Of a DNA stretch of 64,000 bases, positions 12,564 to 24,653 are shown in pieces. The DNA lies in NCBI GenBank assembly GCA_026874595.1, contig CM049308.1, forward strand, positions 21,615,867-21,679,866, in the 5' to 3' direction. Every line of letters begins with the position of its first letter. The first letter of the stretch is position 1. The position numbers and the translations under genes were made by a program. The DNA is from Sipunculus nudus (Eukaryota; Annelida; Sipuncula; Golfingiida; Sipunculidae). Under the pieces are notes generated by a model. It made no database searches and was not told where the DNA came from. It was given only the letters and a program-made list of their open reading frames with translations.

Positions 12564-12822
12564 CGCGGGGACAGGTCCAATAACGCTGTATATACGTGAC
12601 CGCGTCTAGGGGCATGTATTATAAGTTCAGAACATGGCATGAGAATGGGCGGGCGGGGGGAGGGGGGATGTATCCTGAGCGTTAGAAAAGAATAAACATT
12701 GACGAACTTACCAATATATAGAGTTAACAAACCTCTAATTTTCTAAGGATTAATTTTCTCACTGCATTTTTTAAAGTTTCATTCGATAGACGTTAATCAT
12801 GTTAATCGATATATTTCAAGGG

Positions 12823-12914
<92 letters not shown>

Positions 12915-13176
12915 CTATATATATAAATATTCATGGTGCGTAATAAAACTATTATAACTGATGCGACCCCCCTGCGGGTCCCAACTATTGCATGGAGTTG
13001 TACATTTTCTTTCTTACTGCATGATGGACACTTTAATAAGGATAAATAGGTAATTTATAACAACCTACGCAAAGCTCATTAAGCACGATTATGTGAAAGA
13101 GATTGATAAATAAAAAAAGGTGACCGATCTTCAGGGAGAGCTGCCCTATAGGTTGATGTTTTAAGTAACAGAGGCA

Positions 13177-13243
<67 letters not shown>

Positions 13244-13935
13244 AAAAAATGATGAATAGAAATCGTTGGTACACAAAGGCGGGTAAGCAGGAAAAAAAAG
13301 TGCTCGAACATTGAGAAAAAAGTGTTCCAGTGATAAACGCATGTATATAATAAGCGTGTATAATGAGATTGTGTTATGTGCACGTGGTAATGATAACATT
13401 AATGACAGTCGGGTGTATTATCCAGCAGTTTCGCCACATTTTTCTTCCAGGGTTGATGGGGAGTATATTTTCCCTCTGACCTGCATTTAATTAAAGCCAC
13501 ATCGCATGGTGCTGCTCGTATATATGTACAAACCACAGGCAGTGAACTTATTCTTACACACACAGTTAATATATGGAAAATTAAATATTTTGTCGATAAG
13601 AATACGTTGAAAGTGTTACTTGCGTTATATACAATATACATGCAGGAGAGTCAAAATAATACGGATAGTTCAAATACAGCGATATATTTGTATATATGGC
13701 TGCCGCTGACCAGATGATACCATGCAGAAAGGCAAAATGAAAATATACACAAATGGGCATATCTGTGATAGCGAGTCGTGCTAAATCTCTACTGAACCAA
13801 GATCCTCCATTCAGCAGCCCTGTGTTTTGTTTTTGCTCTTAGAATTAATAGCCTTTGAGTATTCATAAAATAGGCCCAAATGAGATGAATGAAATATGAA
13901 AATTTCATGCACTGTAATGACAAACCATATTTTGT

Positions 13936-13974
<39 letters not shown>

Positions 13975-14735
13975 TATATATATAATATATATATATGTGT
14001 GTGTGTGTATATATAATCAAAAGTGTATTAATACATTATTCGTCTATATGTATATATATACACACACATATATACATATATATGTGCATCAATAAGTACA
14101 TATTTATTAATATGAAGAACTCATTCCAAATCATTCCCATCTTAAAGGGATCCATTCCGATATATGACGTCTGTTATTTGAAAAAAAATCTATTGAACTT
14201 TTCATAAAATAGGCAAAAAACGCCAATCCCTCGTACACTGGCTGTTCGTTTTGGTTATATCCACGTGTTTATTAGATGTGGGGGACCCCCTAAATAATCC
14301 AAACATGCAACAAAGACATCTGAGATTTACAAAGGGCGTTTTGCAACTGTATATAGTGAACACCCACAAATTTAACATGTAACGAATCATCTTTTAATAG
14401 ATTTAATGTACTTGTTTGTCCACTTTGGCGCATATGTATATACCATTTTAACTCACAACCTGTGTATAACAAGTTCACATACCTCCGCCATATGCAGCTG
14501 TGTTTCATAAGAACCTTTCTTAAAGATATTAACTTACATATATTAACTTATTATGTACGCAGATTAAGCCAGAAATTACATAAATTCTACAGAACAGGTA
14601 GGTGAAAGGCTGGCTTTTATTCAAAATGATCAAAACCTGACAAATGAAACATTAATGCAGGCATTTTGTTTTTTACACAGTATATATATACTGTCTTTTA
14701 GTATCCATATTATATAGGCTTGAGCTTCCACGCCT
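12564..14735. repeat. Microsatellite-rich non-coding DNA
   Basis: The tracts are (CT)n at about 12823-12853, (TA)n at 12859-12905, (TA)n at 13180-13238, and (TA)n mixed with (GT)n at 13938-14010 and 14047-14085. Overlapping frames of 60-116 codons are translations of these tracts. No gene is supported. Confidence 0.7.
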
Positions 14736-14993
14736 CAGGGGCGGATCCAGGAGCTAGGAAAAGGAGGGGTCCAAACAAGGAGGACGAATGACAAAACCCT
14801 AGAAAAAGTTGTCAAATCCGGAAAAGGGGGTTCCTGGCCGTAAAAATGGCCTTAAACCCTTAAAACAAGTTGCGGTTCGCAGAAGGGGGGGGGGGGGGAG
14901 GGGCACGGGCGAACCACCTCCCACCCCCCCCCCGCCTCCAACACACACACACACACATCAGCACCACCTCTAGCTGGATCCGCTTCTGCGCCT
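14731..14993. mobile_element. MITE-like element with CAGGGGCGGATCCAG ends, 5-bp TSD
   Basis: The left end CAGGGGCGGATCCAG (14736-14750) and the right end CTGGATCCGCTTCTG (14974-14988) are 15-bp terminal inverted repeats with two mismatches. CGCCT flanks both ends directly (14731-14735 and 14989-14993), a 5-bp target duplication. The interior is 253 bp, purine-rich on one strand, with G and C homopolymers and a (CA)n run at 14941-14957, and no coding capacity. The end sequence resembles those seen on hAT-like non-autonomous elements, but hAT duplications are usually 8 bp, so the superfamily is uncertain. Confidence 0.7.
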
Positions 14994-15711
14994 AATGAAA
15001 TGACTTGCATGCCCTCCACTTTGTTGAGTATATCTTAACGTTCTCTTTGCATTACTGCATTACGACAGCAAAATGGACAGACAACCAAAACGCCCTTCTG
15101 GCAACATGATAACGATTGCATGGCCATGTTGTATACATGCATGCACTGCATGTCTTGTATATACAAAGTAGCCTTAACAAATTCCGAAGCATATAACGCA
15201 GCTTTGTCGTTCGAGAGTTAAAAATTAAAGTCCGTGATGTCGAGCAATAGGTCTATTATGAGTTGATATATATAAGTATCGGATTCATGGATTTATCTTT
15301 TTTGTCTTATTATGCTGAAAATCCAACTAGATTTCGATTTTATAGACCTGTGTTAGCTATAGAGTGATACCTTATGTTTTGGGCGTATATACAGGATCTT
15401 AAAAAAGACGGAAGCGGGTGCAGGGGAGGAGTTCGAACACGTCTTTTGCAGCCGCTGCAACTTTTAGAGTTTCAGACCATTTTTCTCCATTTTTTTTGCG
15501 GCCTGGACTCTCTCCCTTATTCTCACCGTGCGAAATAAGGAATAGTCATAAGTCCTTCTGGGTTGGACCTCTCCTTATTCCTGAATCCTGCATCCGCCCA
15601 GGAAGGGGGCTCAGCAGGTAAACAAGTATAGACTGTATACGTTATAGCTTATAGGCTTATACTTCAATGGCATCACACGCCAATTCCGACGCTTTTTAAA
15701 GGATTTTTACC

Positions 15712-15758
<47 letters not shown>

Positions 15759-16420
15759 TCTAATTCAATGATATTTTGGTCGAAAAAATGTGGGCGCGCC
15801 CTATGTCTCCCTCTAAATACGCTCCAGCCGTATACATGCATGGAAAGCCAAAATGTACCACTTGCATGTAACTACAACCCCGGGCAAGGTTTCGGGACTA
15901 GTGCATGGCAGGCCTACCATTAAAAATTGACATATGAGTTTATATTTATTCCTACAGAGACTATTAAACATCTAAATATAGATCGATTTCAACGAATGAA
16001 TTTTACCGCAACCCTCCCCCCGCGCTTTCCCCATTTCTCAAACAAGGATAGCTAAGTAGTTATATAAGCTCATTTTTCGCAAATACAGAAATTTATTCTA
16101 TAAAATAGACATATAGGGGGCCTATACAGTGTGTGTGTGTGTGGGGGGGGGGGATTCTTAAAGGGGTATAATCAGGTGCAGTATTATGACTATTCTTTCA
16201 TACTTCATTCTTTCAGTTCACTTTGCTATATACAAAAGTTTCCAGGCAAAACCATCCCACCACGCGGTCTCAGTTCCTTGCTCTGAGCTGTTTAACACAT
16301 TGTTATGGTTTTGCGTGTTAGTAAACTTAGTCCACATATCTGTTTACAATAACAAGGCGGCGTGACCAGAGGTACAGTTTTGGACATGCGTGACAACTCC
16401 CAACCAAAGAGTAGTCAAAA
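14994..16420. other. Non-coding DNA with microsatellites and a second possible MITE
   Basis: No gene is supported. (TA)n lies at 15713-15754, and (GT)n running into poly-G lies at 16128-16153. The segment at 15409-15603 is described separately. Confidence 0.55.
15409..15603. mobile_element. Possible second short inverted-repeat element
   Basis: The left edge GAAGCGGGTGCAGG and the reverse complement of the right edge (GGGCGGATGCAGG) match imperfectly over about 13 bp. They resemble the GCGGATCCAGG end of the element at 14736. No clear target duplication was found. It may be an older relative or a solo fragment. Confidence 0.35.
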
Positions 16421-16687
16421 CTAGTCCATACATGGACCTTCCTGTCCTCTGATATATATCTGCTGGATGGTCCATGGGCCGAATTTAAACTCATTGTAGA
16501 ACCTGTCGCAACATTCTGTACGATAGGTCCATGGGCCGAATTTAAACTCATTGTAGAACCTGTCGCAACATTCTGTACGATAGGTCCAGAGACCTCGACA
16601 GAAATGACAAGGGTAGCACATGTCGTGCATCGGGTCCCATTCCTGAGTCACCAGCGAAACATCCGACTTTTCAGCCAGTGGGAACAT
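16421..16687 (-). CDS. Cys-rich ORF, 88 aa, with an in-frame 19-residue duplication
   Basis: On the minus strand ATG (16687-16685) opens an 88-codon frame ending at a TAG. It contains CYPCHFCRG, then a 19-residue unit (WTYRTECCDRFYNEFKFGP) present twice because of a perfect 57-bp tandem duplication. The unit has paired cysteines and many aromatics, as in small secreted proteins, but no signal peptide is visible after the ATG. An upstream minus-strand ATG near 16815 opens another 32-codon frame that stops before it, so a spliced or broken gene is possible. Because 57 is a multiple of three, every frame stays open through the duplication, which weakens the coding argument. Family unknown. Confidence 0.3.
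   Translation of the reverse strand: MFPLAEKSDVSLVTQEWDPMHDMCYPCHFCRGLWTYRTECCDRFYNEFKFGPWTYRTECCDRFYNEFKFGPWTIQQIYIRGQEGPCMD
16469..16582. repeat. Perfect 57-bp tandem duplication
   Basis: Two identical 57-bp units begin at 16469 and 16526, each starting GGTCCATGGGCC. A third partial start, GGTCC, lies at 16583. Perfect identity suggests a recent event. Confidence 0.95.
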
Positions 16688-17280
16688 GCATTACATTTTT
16701 GGGGCCTAGTCAGTCAGGCAGTCTCCTGATTGACAGGTGTTGTGGCCCAGGCGATGCACGTAGTCTCAGCCGCTGTGTCTGTGTTGACGCCTGTGATCGC
16801 GACCGTTCCCATGTTTTTAACACTCGTGTACAGGAGTAATCCAGTGGTTCCAGAGCAATATTTTGACAGGCACCAATTTATTCAAAGAGTAGACGCTATA
16901 TTTCGTGTTACTTCCATATGCTTTATAGGTGATTACGCCCCTGTAAGTATTATATTACGTGTTGTCCAATTATGTCAATAAAAGCAAAATGTTTATCCAT
17001 GAAACTTAAAAATAATTTCTTTAAATAACTATTCAAATCGCTGGTCACGTCTGGAACAAAAGATTTATCGTGTTTATGTCGGAAGTCAACATGTTATCAG
17101 GTGCGAAAGTAAAGTGAGCACCGTTAAGCCGCCAAGAGGTGATATACATGACAAAGAGAGGCTATCCATCGGTGATCAAGTCTGTTGTGACGCCTGCTTC
17201 AACTTATAAAATGTATTCCGCCTATCAACAATGAAAATTTAATCCTACCCACAAGCCATTTCTGTCTGCAGGAGTTGTCT
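16688..17280. other. CpG-rich DNA upstream of a putative promoter
   Basis: The segment at 16741-16830 has a cluster of about nine CpGs. An 83-codon plus-strand frame at 16730-16981 begins at TTG and is probably chance. TATAAAA occurs near 17205, followed within 240 bp by the candidate first exon. Confidence 0.4.
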
Positions 17281-17441
17281 GTACTTGAAATTTTGGCGCC
17301 ATCAGTTTTGGGATATAAACTTAGTGTTTCCGCTGCCTACCAGATGGCGCTGCTTAAATAGTGTCGTCTGGCTTTGGTGGCCGACTGGCCCATGTCGCGG
17401 GCTCTCACGGTTGAAAGGTTTGCAGTGATGTATGTCACTTG
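17281..17441 (+). other. Candidate first (5' UTR) exon and promoter of the long gene
   Basis: The right edge is a strong donor, CACTTG|GTGAGT (17442). Two opposed GATGGCGC-type motifs (GGCGCCATC near 17296 and GATGGCGCT near 17343) resemble YY1 sites, which sit near starts of broadly expressed animal genes. CpG density falls sharply just downstream, as expected at the start of a methylated gene body in molluscs. The left boundary is arbitrary because the transcription start is not visible. Joining to the acceptor at 18671 would put the ATG at 18708 in the second exon. Confidence 0.4.
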
Positions 17442-18671
17442 GTGAGTTCTGTAACTTTGTTAAGGAAGGCATTATGAAGTTACCGTTCAAAACATGTTTC
17501 TCAGGTCAGTCTCTGACAACATCTCTTGTGGTATATTGTGATATTGTGTTATATCCAAACGTCATACTATTCCCTATACCCCTATCTGAATTTTTCATGT
17601 TCATGTTTCGAAACCCATGGTTCCAGATTAACTGGTTTATTGATAATGTTGTCTCATGTAAGTTTTTTGACCTTTTATCACATGAACTGCAAGTCACTCT
17701 CGAATTTCTGTGATCTTTTGTTATCGTTTGACCTAATTATTTTAACACATTATTTTATGCATTTTCTGCCGTAACTCGGTGAAAACAGACTGCAATTTGC
17801 AAAATTTTTAGTTGTGTGCACCACATGCAATTTGTGAAAATTGTGAGGTGCATCCATTTCAGTGCAACATGGCAAATTTGCTATAAATGAGCCCCTCAGT
17901 GATACAGAATGAAATATATTATTTTAAAAATAATTTATAGTTTACGACTTTCTGGGGCCTCTTCATGAAATGATGGACTAGGACAGTAGCCTAATATTTA
18001 GCTGATGTGTTTAATAATGTTTATGATAGTATGGTAAAGGAGCATTATATGGGATTGAGCTTCAGGGGGCTAAAACAGCAACTAAAATAAAATTTTCTTT
18101 GTAAAAAAATTTGGTTCAATGCTGAATAGGCTTCTACTATATTATAAATAATTTGTTTGTATAAGTTGTATAGTGAATAAGCAGGATTTCTTATTTTTCT
18201 TGACAGATTGTGTGTATGTGACATCATTGACAGATTTTCCAATTAGGTTCATTATTAACATTGATTGTTGGATATTTTTATCAAGGGAAAAAATGATATC
18301 GCTGCATGAAGGTTAAGATGTTATATTTCACAATTCTAGATTACAATTAATTTACCACTTGTGGGGCTGGGATTTGAGTCTCAGTGGGGACAAGGCTTCC
18401 AGCCTGATGGAAGAACATAATATGGGGGGGGGGGGGGGTTTGAGGTCTGTTAGTGCACAGTTCTAGACTAGAAAAATTATATATTATTATAAATTTCATA
18501 TCTAAGAGATTCAAACTTTTATTTACATGAATGGGTCAGTTCATTTTACTTGCAAAAGTAATATTTTCAGTGTGAAGTTTTGCATTATTTCCTGCGTACT
18601 CTGCAATCTGGTTTTGTCAATATAAATTCATGCAAGGATATCTCTGTTAAATTCATTCATATTTGTTGTAG

Positions 18672-18791
18672 CCTGAACCTTTTTCCTGGGGCCTTGAACT
18701 TGGCAAGATGGCTGACAAGAAGCCGCCACGGAGCGGGCTTCCTCCACCTCACAGAAGCCAGAACCGTGCACATACTCAAGGCACTCTTGTG
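18672..18791 (+). CDS. Coding exon with start ATG 18708 of an unrecognised gene
   Basis: The exon is bounded by TTGTTGTAG|CCT and GTG|GTACGT. ATG 18708 sits in a strong context (AAGATGG). It encodes 28 residues, basic and Pro/Arg-rich: MADKKPPRSGLPPPHRSQNR and eight more. The frame is also open from the acceptor to the ATG, with a stop (the TAG of the acceptor) just outside, so the exon could instead be internal. The donor is phase 0, matching the exon at 28433. This N-terminus looks disordered. I do not recognise it. The intron that follows is about 9.6 kb. Confidence 0.6.
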
Positions 18792-19237
18792 GTACGTTCT
18801 ATTCATGAATATCAAATTCTGACTAACTTTATACTTTTCCCAATATCCTTTAATCAGTCCAAACTAATTGGCCCATGCCATTGCCAAAGGTGCTGTCGCC
18901 AGGGGATATAGAAATGGTGAGCATCTGTCTTTCTGTCAGTCTGAAATATGTTGTTAGTGCAATACTTAAAAACAAATTGACATATACATAATGAAGGGCT
19001 AGGTCAAGTTAGAATATGGATGACCTTGATATATTTTACAAGGTCAAAGAGGTGATTATGCTATGTAAGCACAATGATATTGAAAAAAAATCAGAGCCAC
19101 AGTCACCCGGCAAAGTCACATGTTTGATATCCTTACCACAGTTTCCAAGGTCACACGGGCATTGTCACTGATATAACACTCATCAGTCCTTTTGAATACT
19201 GTGGTTGGCTTTATATTTAATTTTCGCACATAATCAA

Positions 19238-21033
19238 TTTTTAGCTCAGCTGACTGAAAGTCATCTGAGCTATAGCGATCACTCTTTGTCCGTCGTCCGT
19301 CTGTCCGTCTGTCAGTCCGTTAACCAGGCACAAATTGTAACCGCTGGACCTAGAACCTTGTAACTTGGCATTCTGAGAGGTCCATGAAAAATCTCCTTGG
19401 AAACCAGAAATTAGGTCTCTGTTACCCATATCCTTCGAGCTATGGGGCCTCAAAGTACCCCCCAGAAAAGTAAAAAATTTCATACAAAAACATCAATATC
19501 TCATTAACTACATCACTGATGGTCATGATTTTTTGCATACATATTGATCATGAGATGTTCCATCAGTTCCTGCAGACTGGTGGCGCCACCTGTATTTTTC
19601 AATTTTTACGAATTTTTTTCTCTATTTTTGAGACCTCTGAAGATGCAGTCATCTGTTAACAGGGCACAAATCGTAATGACTGGACCTAGAATCTTCTCTC
19701 TTGACATGCAGAGAGGCCCATAAAAAGTCTCCTTGGAAACCTGAAATTAGGTCTCTGTTACCCATAACCTCTGAGCTATGGGGCTCCGAAGTACCCCCCA
19801 GAATAATGGAAAATTTGATACAAAAGTTCAAGTAACTGATCAACTATTGCATTGATCACCATGATTCTTTGCATTGATTTTGATCATGGGGTGTTTCATC
19901 AGTTTCTGCAGACTGGTGGTGCCACCTGTATTTTTTCGATTTTTACGTGTTTTTTTCTCTATTTTTGAGACATTAAAAGATGCGGTCATCGGTTAACAGG
20001 GCACAAATCCTAATGACTGGACCTAGAATCGTCTCTCTTGACATGCAGGAAGGCCCATGAAAAGTCTCCTTGGAAACCTGAAACTAGGTCTCTGTTACCC
20101 ATAACCTCTGAGCTATGGGGCTCAGAAGTACCCCCCAGAATAATGGCAAATTTGATACAAAAGCTCAAATATCTGAACAACTATTGCATTGATCACCATG
20201 ATTCTTTGTATGGATATTGATCATGGGATGTTTCATCAGTTTCTGCAGTCTGGTGGCGCCACCTGTATTTTTTCGATTTTTACGAATTATTTTCTCTATT
20301 TATGAGACCTTAAGATGGGGTCATCTGTTAACAGGGCACAAATCGTAACGCCTGGACCTAGAATCTTCTCTCTTGACATGCAGGGAGGCCCATTAAAAGT
20401 CTCCTTAGAAACTTAGAAAAAGGTCACTGTTACCCATTTTCTTCGAGCTATGGGGCTCCCAAGTACCCCCCAGAATGATGGAAAATTTGATACAAAAGCT
20501 CAAGTATCTGAAAAACTATTGCAATGATCACCATAATTCTTTGCACGGATATTGATCTTGGATTGTTTCATCAGTTTCTGCAGTCTGATGGCGCCACTGG
20601 TATTTTTTCGATTTTTTGGAATTTTACAGGGCACAAATCGTAATGCCTAGACCTAGAATCTTGTGTCTTGAAATGCAGAGAAGCCCATAAAAAGTTTCCT
20701 TGGAAACCTAAAATTGGGTCTCTGTTACCCATATTCTTCGAGCTATTGGGCTCAGAAGTACCCCCCAGAATAATGGAAAATTTGATACAAAAGCTCAAGT
20801 ATCTGAACAACTAATGCATTGATCACCATGATTCTTAGCATTGATATTGATCATGGGGTGTTTCATCAGTTTCTGCAGTCCGGTGGCGCCATCTGTATTT
20901 TTTTCAATTTTTAGCTCAGCTGACTGAAAGTCATCTGAGCTATAGCGATCACTCTTTGTCCGTCGTCCGTCTGTCCGTCTGTCCGTCTGTTAACCTGGCA
21001 CAAATCGTAACCACTGGACCTAGAACCTTGTTC
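19238..21033 (+). repeat. Hairpin-headed repeat block with five tandem units of about 335 bp
   Basis: The head at 19238 contains AGCTCAGCTGACT and AGTCATCTGAGCT separated by GAA, a near-perfect hairpin, followed by GTCC/GTCT repeats. Tandem units starting at GGCACAAATCGTAA-type sequence lie at about 19326, 19661, 19999, 20333, 20629 and 20997, each with the block CTGGACCTAGAA and most with GGTGGCGCCACC or a decayed form. The head recurs at 20908-21033, where the block stops in mid-unit. This style of dispersed repeat is characteristic of bivalve genomes. No coding capacity. Confidence 0.85.
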
Positions 21034-22839
21034 ATAGTTACAAGGGGTTCCATTTTTACGATTGGGCTTGTATTTATTATTGATAAAACACTAAAATATG
21101 AATAAATTTTTTTTTACACAAAATTACCTGCTTGTATCATTCCATTAACCATTCTCATCGCCAATGAATGTTTTGGTAAACTAACGGGGGTTTCCCCGCT
21201 CTGGTCAGAGTTAATTTCCAGAAAGCCTTTCTCCAAAGCTCACCTGTCAGTGCAGGTGTGATCAATAATGCTTTGGTCAAGAAACCGTGTTAGTCTTCAC
21301 CTGGTGGCAACTACAGAGATTATTTTCCCATGACAGCAAGGTTTCATATCTGTGTGGTTTCAATTTCACGGTTTTTCCCCTACCGCAACTATCGCTAATT
21401 TGAAACCACTGCGAATATTAATAAAGCCAACCACAGTAGTCTCTCTCAAATTTCAACACCTTTCCTGCAGCAGCATTCATGATATTAGGGGACAAACCAT
21501 TACCCATTTAGTACTTTAGTCAAATACTTGAGCAAGATTTCCAATATGAAAATGTTGAAAGTCTTGATAAGAACCTCAGGGGTTCACTCTTGTTTTTAAA
21601 GGCAGGTTATGACCTCTTGATTATCTTATCCCGTCATGTATCTACATTACTGACAGCCTGGAAAATGTCACTGAAAGCATAAGTGTTGTATTCTAGTATT
21701 GTCAACAGTTAAATTAACCTTGCACTTTTAATCATTTCAGATATTACAAAAATTTAAAATTAATCTTTTGAATTAACATTATAGATGATGTCAGCAATAA
21801 TGCAAGCCAGTTATAAATTCTTATTTATCAGATCTTTGAAGGTTGCTTCTAGATATAAATGTTTCGTAAAAAATACAACTTTGATCTCATTCATCAGGAT
21901 TGTTTGATATCACCTGTTTCTTGGAAATTGTTACCCCAAAACATCTTCCCTTCTGTATGTTCATTGACTCAATTATGATATATTTTATAAGCATGCAGTT
22001 CTTTTAGGAGAGAATTCTTGAAAAAATGTATCTGAAGATAAATTCAGACCTCTATCATTTTATTTATTTGCATTAATTAATGAGAAAATTATTTACTTTA
22101 TTACATGATAAATCCTGTAGATGGAAGCTGATTGAATGTCAGTTCTTTGAACCATTTGTAATTATATATTGCAGCAGTAGACAATATATCTTAATGTACA
22201 AACTTCCTAGAGATAAAGTATATACACATGAAGGGAGCATCACAGATAATTCACACTTCCACACTAGTCACAGTGTCATCATTTTTAATTGCATGGGGCA
22301 GGAGATTAAGAGAGCATGTTGATAACATTTACAAACTGTCAACATAGTTTGTTAAATGGCACAGTAATTAATAACAGGATGGCGGGATGAAAGTACTTAC
22401 AGCATATGTTAGAAAATAAATGCAGGTACAACTATACATAATTATCAAAAGGTCTTTGAGGTTCAGTAAACATATATTAGGTGGCGTTTATGATGTTGTA
22501 GATGTGTATAGTAATATAAAGTCATACACCCATGAGAGCTGTCATAATGATTTCATCCTTGTGATGAATGGTGCTGGCTTTGCATACCTTATGCACTAAG
22601 TGAATACATCAACCCTTATTTATTAAGATGATCCATGACACTGACACTTTATGTACAGTAATGATAAATATATACTGTCAGAGTGAGCACTTTATTTCAT
22701 TAGACATAATATAGATGGTTCTCAAGAGAGATTAAAAAAATTATCTGAATACATGGCAAGGCATTTTATTTAAAAGTAAACGGCATTTTTTCCCCTAGCT
22801 GTCATGTCACACTGTCTTGTGTGTATATAGTATAGTATA

Positions 22840-22840
<1 letters not shown>

Positions 22841-22893
<53 letters not shown>
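22841..22893. repeat. (TA)n microsatellite
   Basis: About 26 TA units, preceded by TATAG repeats. Confidence 0.95.
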
Positions 22894-22896
<3 letters not shown>

Positions 22897-24557
22897 GGTA
22901 CAGTGAGTGTACATATATACAATATCAATTACTTGAACAACCATAAACAACATACTCGTGGCTATTTAGAGACAGTTTATGGATCCGTACACAGAGACGA
23001 TTCCACTCAAGACTACAGACTTTACAGATTCATGTTTCATCTTACACCCTGGGAGCTTTACCAGGTTTTAATGTATTAACAGTGGGAAGGTCATTTATTG
23101 TGGAGCACAGGAAACATTGTCATCTGCAGATGTGCCGCTCGAGTTATGTTATTAGTTTATTAATATATCCACTAGTGGTCAGAGGGGCAGGTACCCCTTG
23201 ACCTTATGACCTTTGTGTCATACATATGTCAGATGAAGTGCTATGTTTACATATAATGCACCAAACAGTGGTGTAAGTGGCATTCAGTGAACACTGTGGG
23301 CGTTTGTCCATGAGTCCATAAGTCTTCACCTGGGAGGACCATGACCACATTATAGTTTTTGTATCACAGACTGAAGGATGTTAAATGATGAAGTGTTTGA
23401 TCACTCAGCAATGCTGACTCCTCACTCTGGATAAAAAACCATTGTATAAAGTTATGTGTCCTTATATTTAGTTTAGATGGAGAAAGCTTGTTAAAAGGTA
23501 TATATAATATGGATCAAGCCACATCAAACAAAATTGGAATTTAAAATGGATTACCCCTCTTTGGCTGATGGCAAAACACATACGGTATGTATCTCTGTAT
23601 AATTCTTTCCAAAATGTCAGGTACAAATTGTGATCTATTTGTAAATGTAAAAAACTGCGTAATTGCATTTCTTTATAAATCTGTATTATTTTATTTATTG
23701 CAGTTTTAATGTTAATTTTGTCCACCTAAAATATTTATCAATATTTGTTTGAATAGAGTACACCTTATTTGTGATTATATTTACAATTTAATTATTTAAT
23801 CACACACCAAAACAACCTGATACTATGAAGGTTAAAATAACATTTATTCAAAAGTTTGTAAGCCCCAACATTAGCTGTGCCATGGTGTATGGAAAAGAGG
23901 TTACACATGTGCTCATGTTACATCAGATGTCTCAAGTACTTGAGACAAAATGTAGTTCCCACTCTGTGTCATATAATAAATATTTTGAAGATGTCTTAAT
24001 AATATATGACCATTACACGCGCGCACACACACACACTGATACTATAATACTGATTTAATCACCAGTTTATTAGGCCCCGGCAATAGGGAGGGAGGACACT
24101 TAAAATGATCTGCAGTATGTCTGTTCGTTCATCCTGCCCCATCACTGATGCCACACTTTCCTTGTTTAACATATGGCAGGAGACTATTTGTGCCTCTAGG
24201 CCCTGGTATTATGTGAATAAAACACATGAGGCTAGCATTTGTCCTTAAGAGCTATTATGTATTATTTTCACTGTTAATATAAATTAACTTTTCCTTGAAA
24301 ATGGATGTACTACTTGACTGGTTTCAAGGCAAAATATATAATGCAAAAAATGTCATCTTTTCTGAGAACTGAAATTCAACATAAAATTGACCAGATTAAT
24401 GCACCAGGATGTCATATACCAATATTGAAAAGTTATTAATGATAGTATATCAAGCCAAAATGGATCAAACATGTATTATATATGGGTACCCATATATAAC
24501 CAAACCATCAGAAATATCAAACTCTGTATGTTGGATCCTGTCCCTGGAGATTCCATA

Positions 24558-24653
24558 AGGTTAGTAAAATTTTGCTGATTATGACCGTGTGATACAGTTG
24601 AAAGCTACATCTACAAACAATGTAAGTCCCTGAGTTAAGAATTTTACTAACCT
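24558..24653. repeat. Small inverted repeat, 14-bp perfect arms
   Basis: AGGTTAGTAAAATT (24558-24571) and its exact reverse complement (24640-24653) enclose 68 bp. It could be a relic of a foldback element or a hairpin in the pre-mRNA. No flanking duplication was seen. Confidence 0.6.

Noticed and set aside
10258-14207. ORFs of 60-116 codons rich in YIYI, RERE or TH repeats
   Set aside because: They are translations of (TA)n, (TC)n and (GT)n microsatellites.
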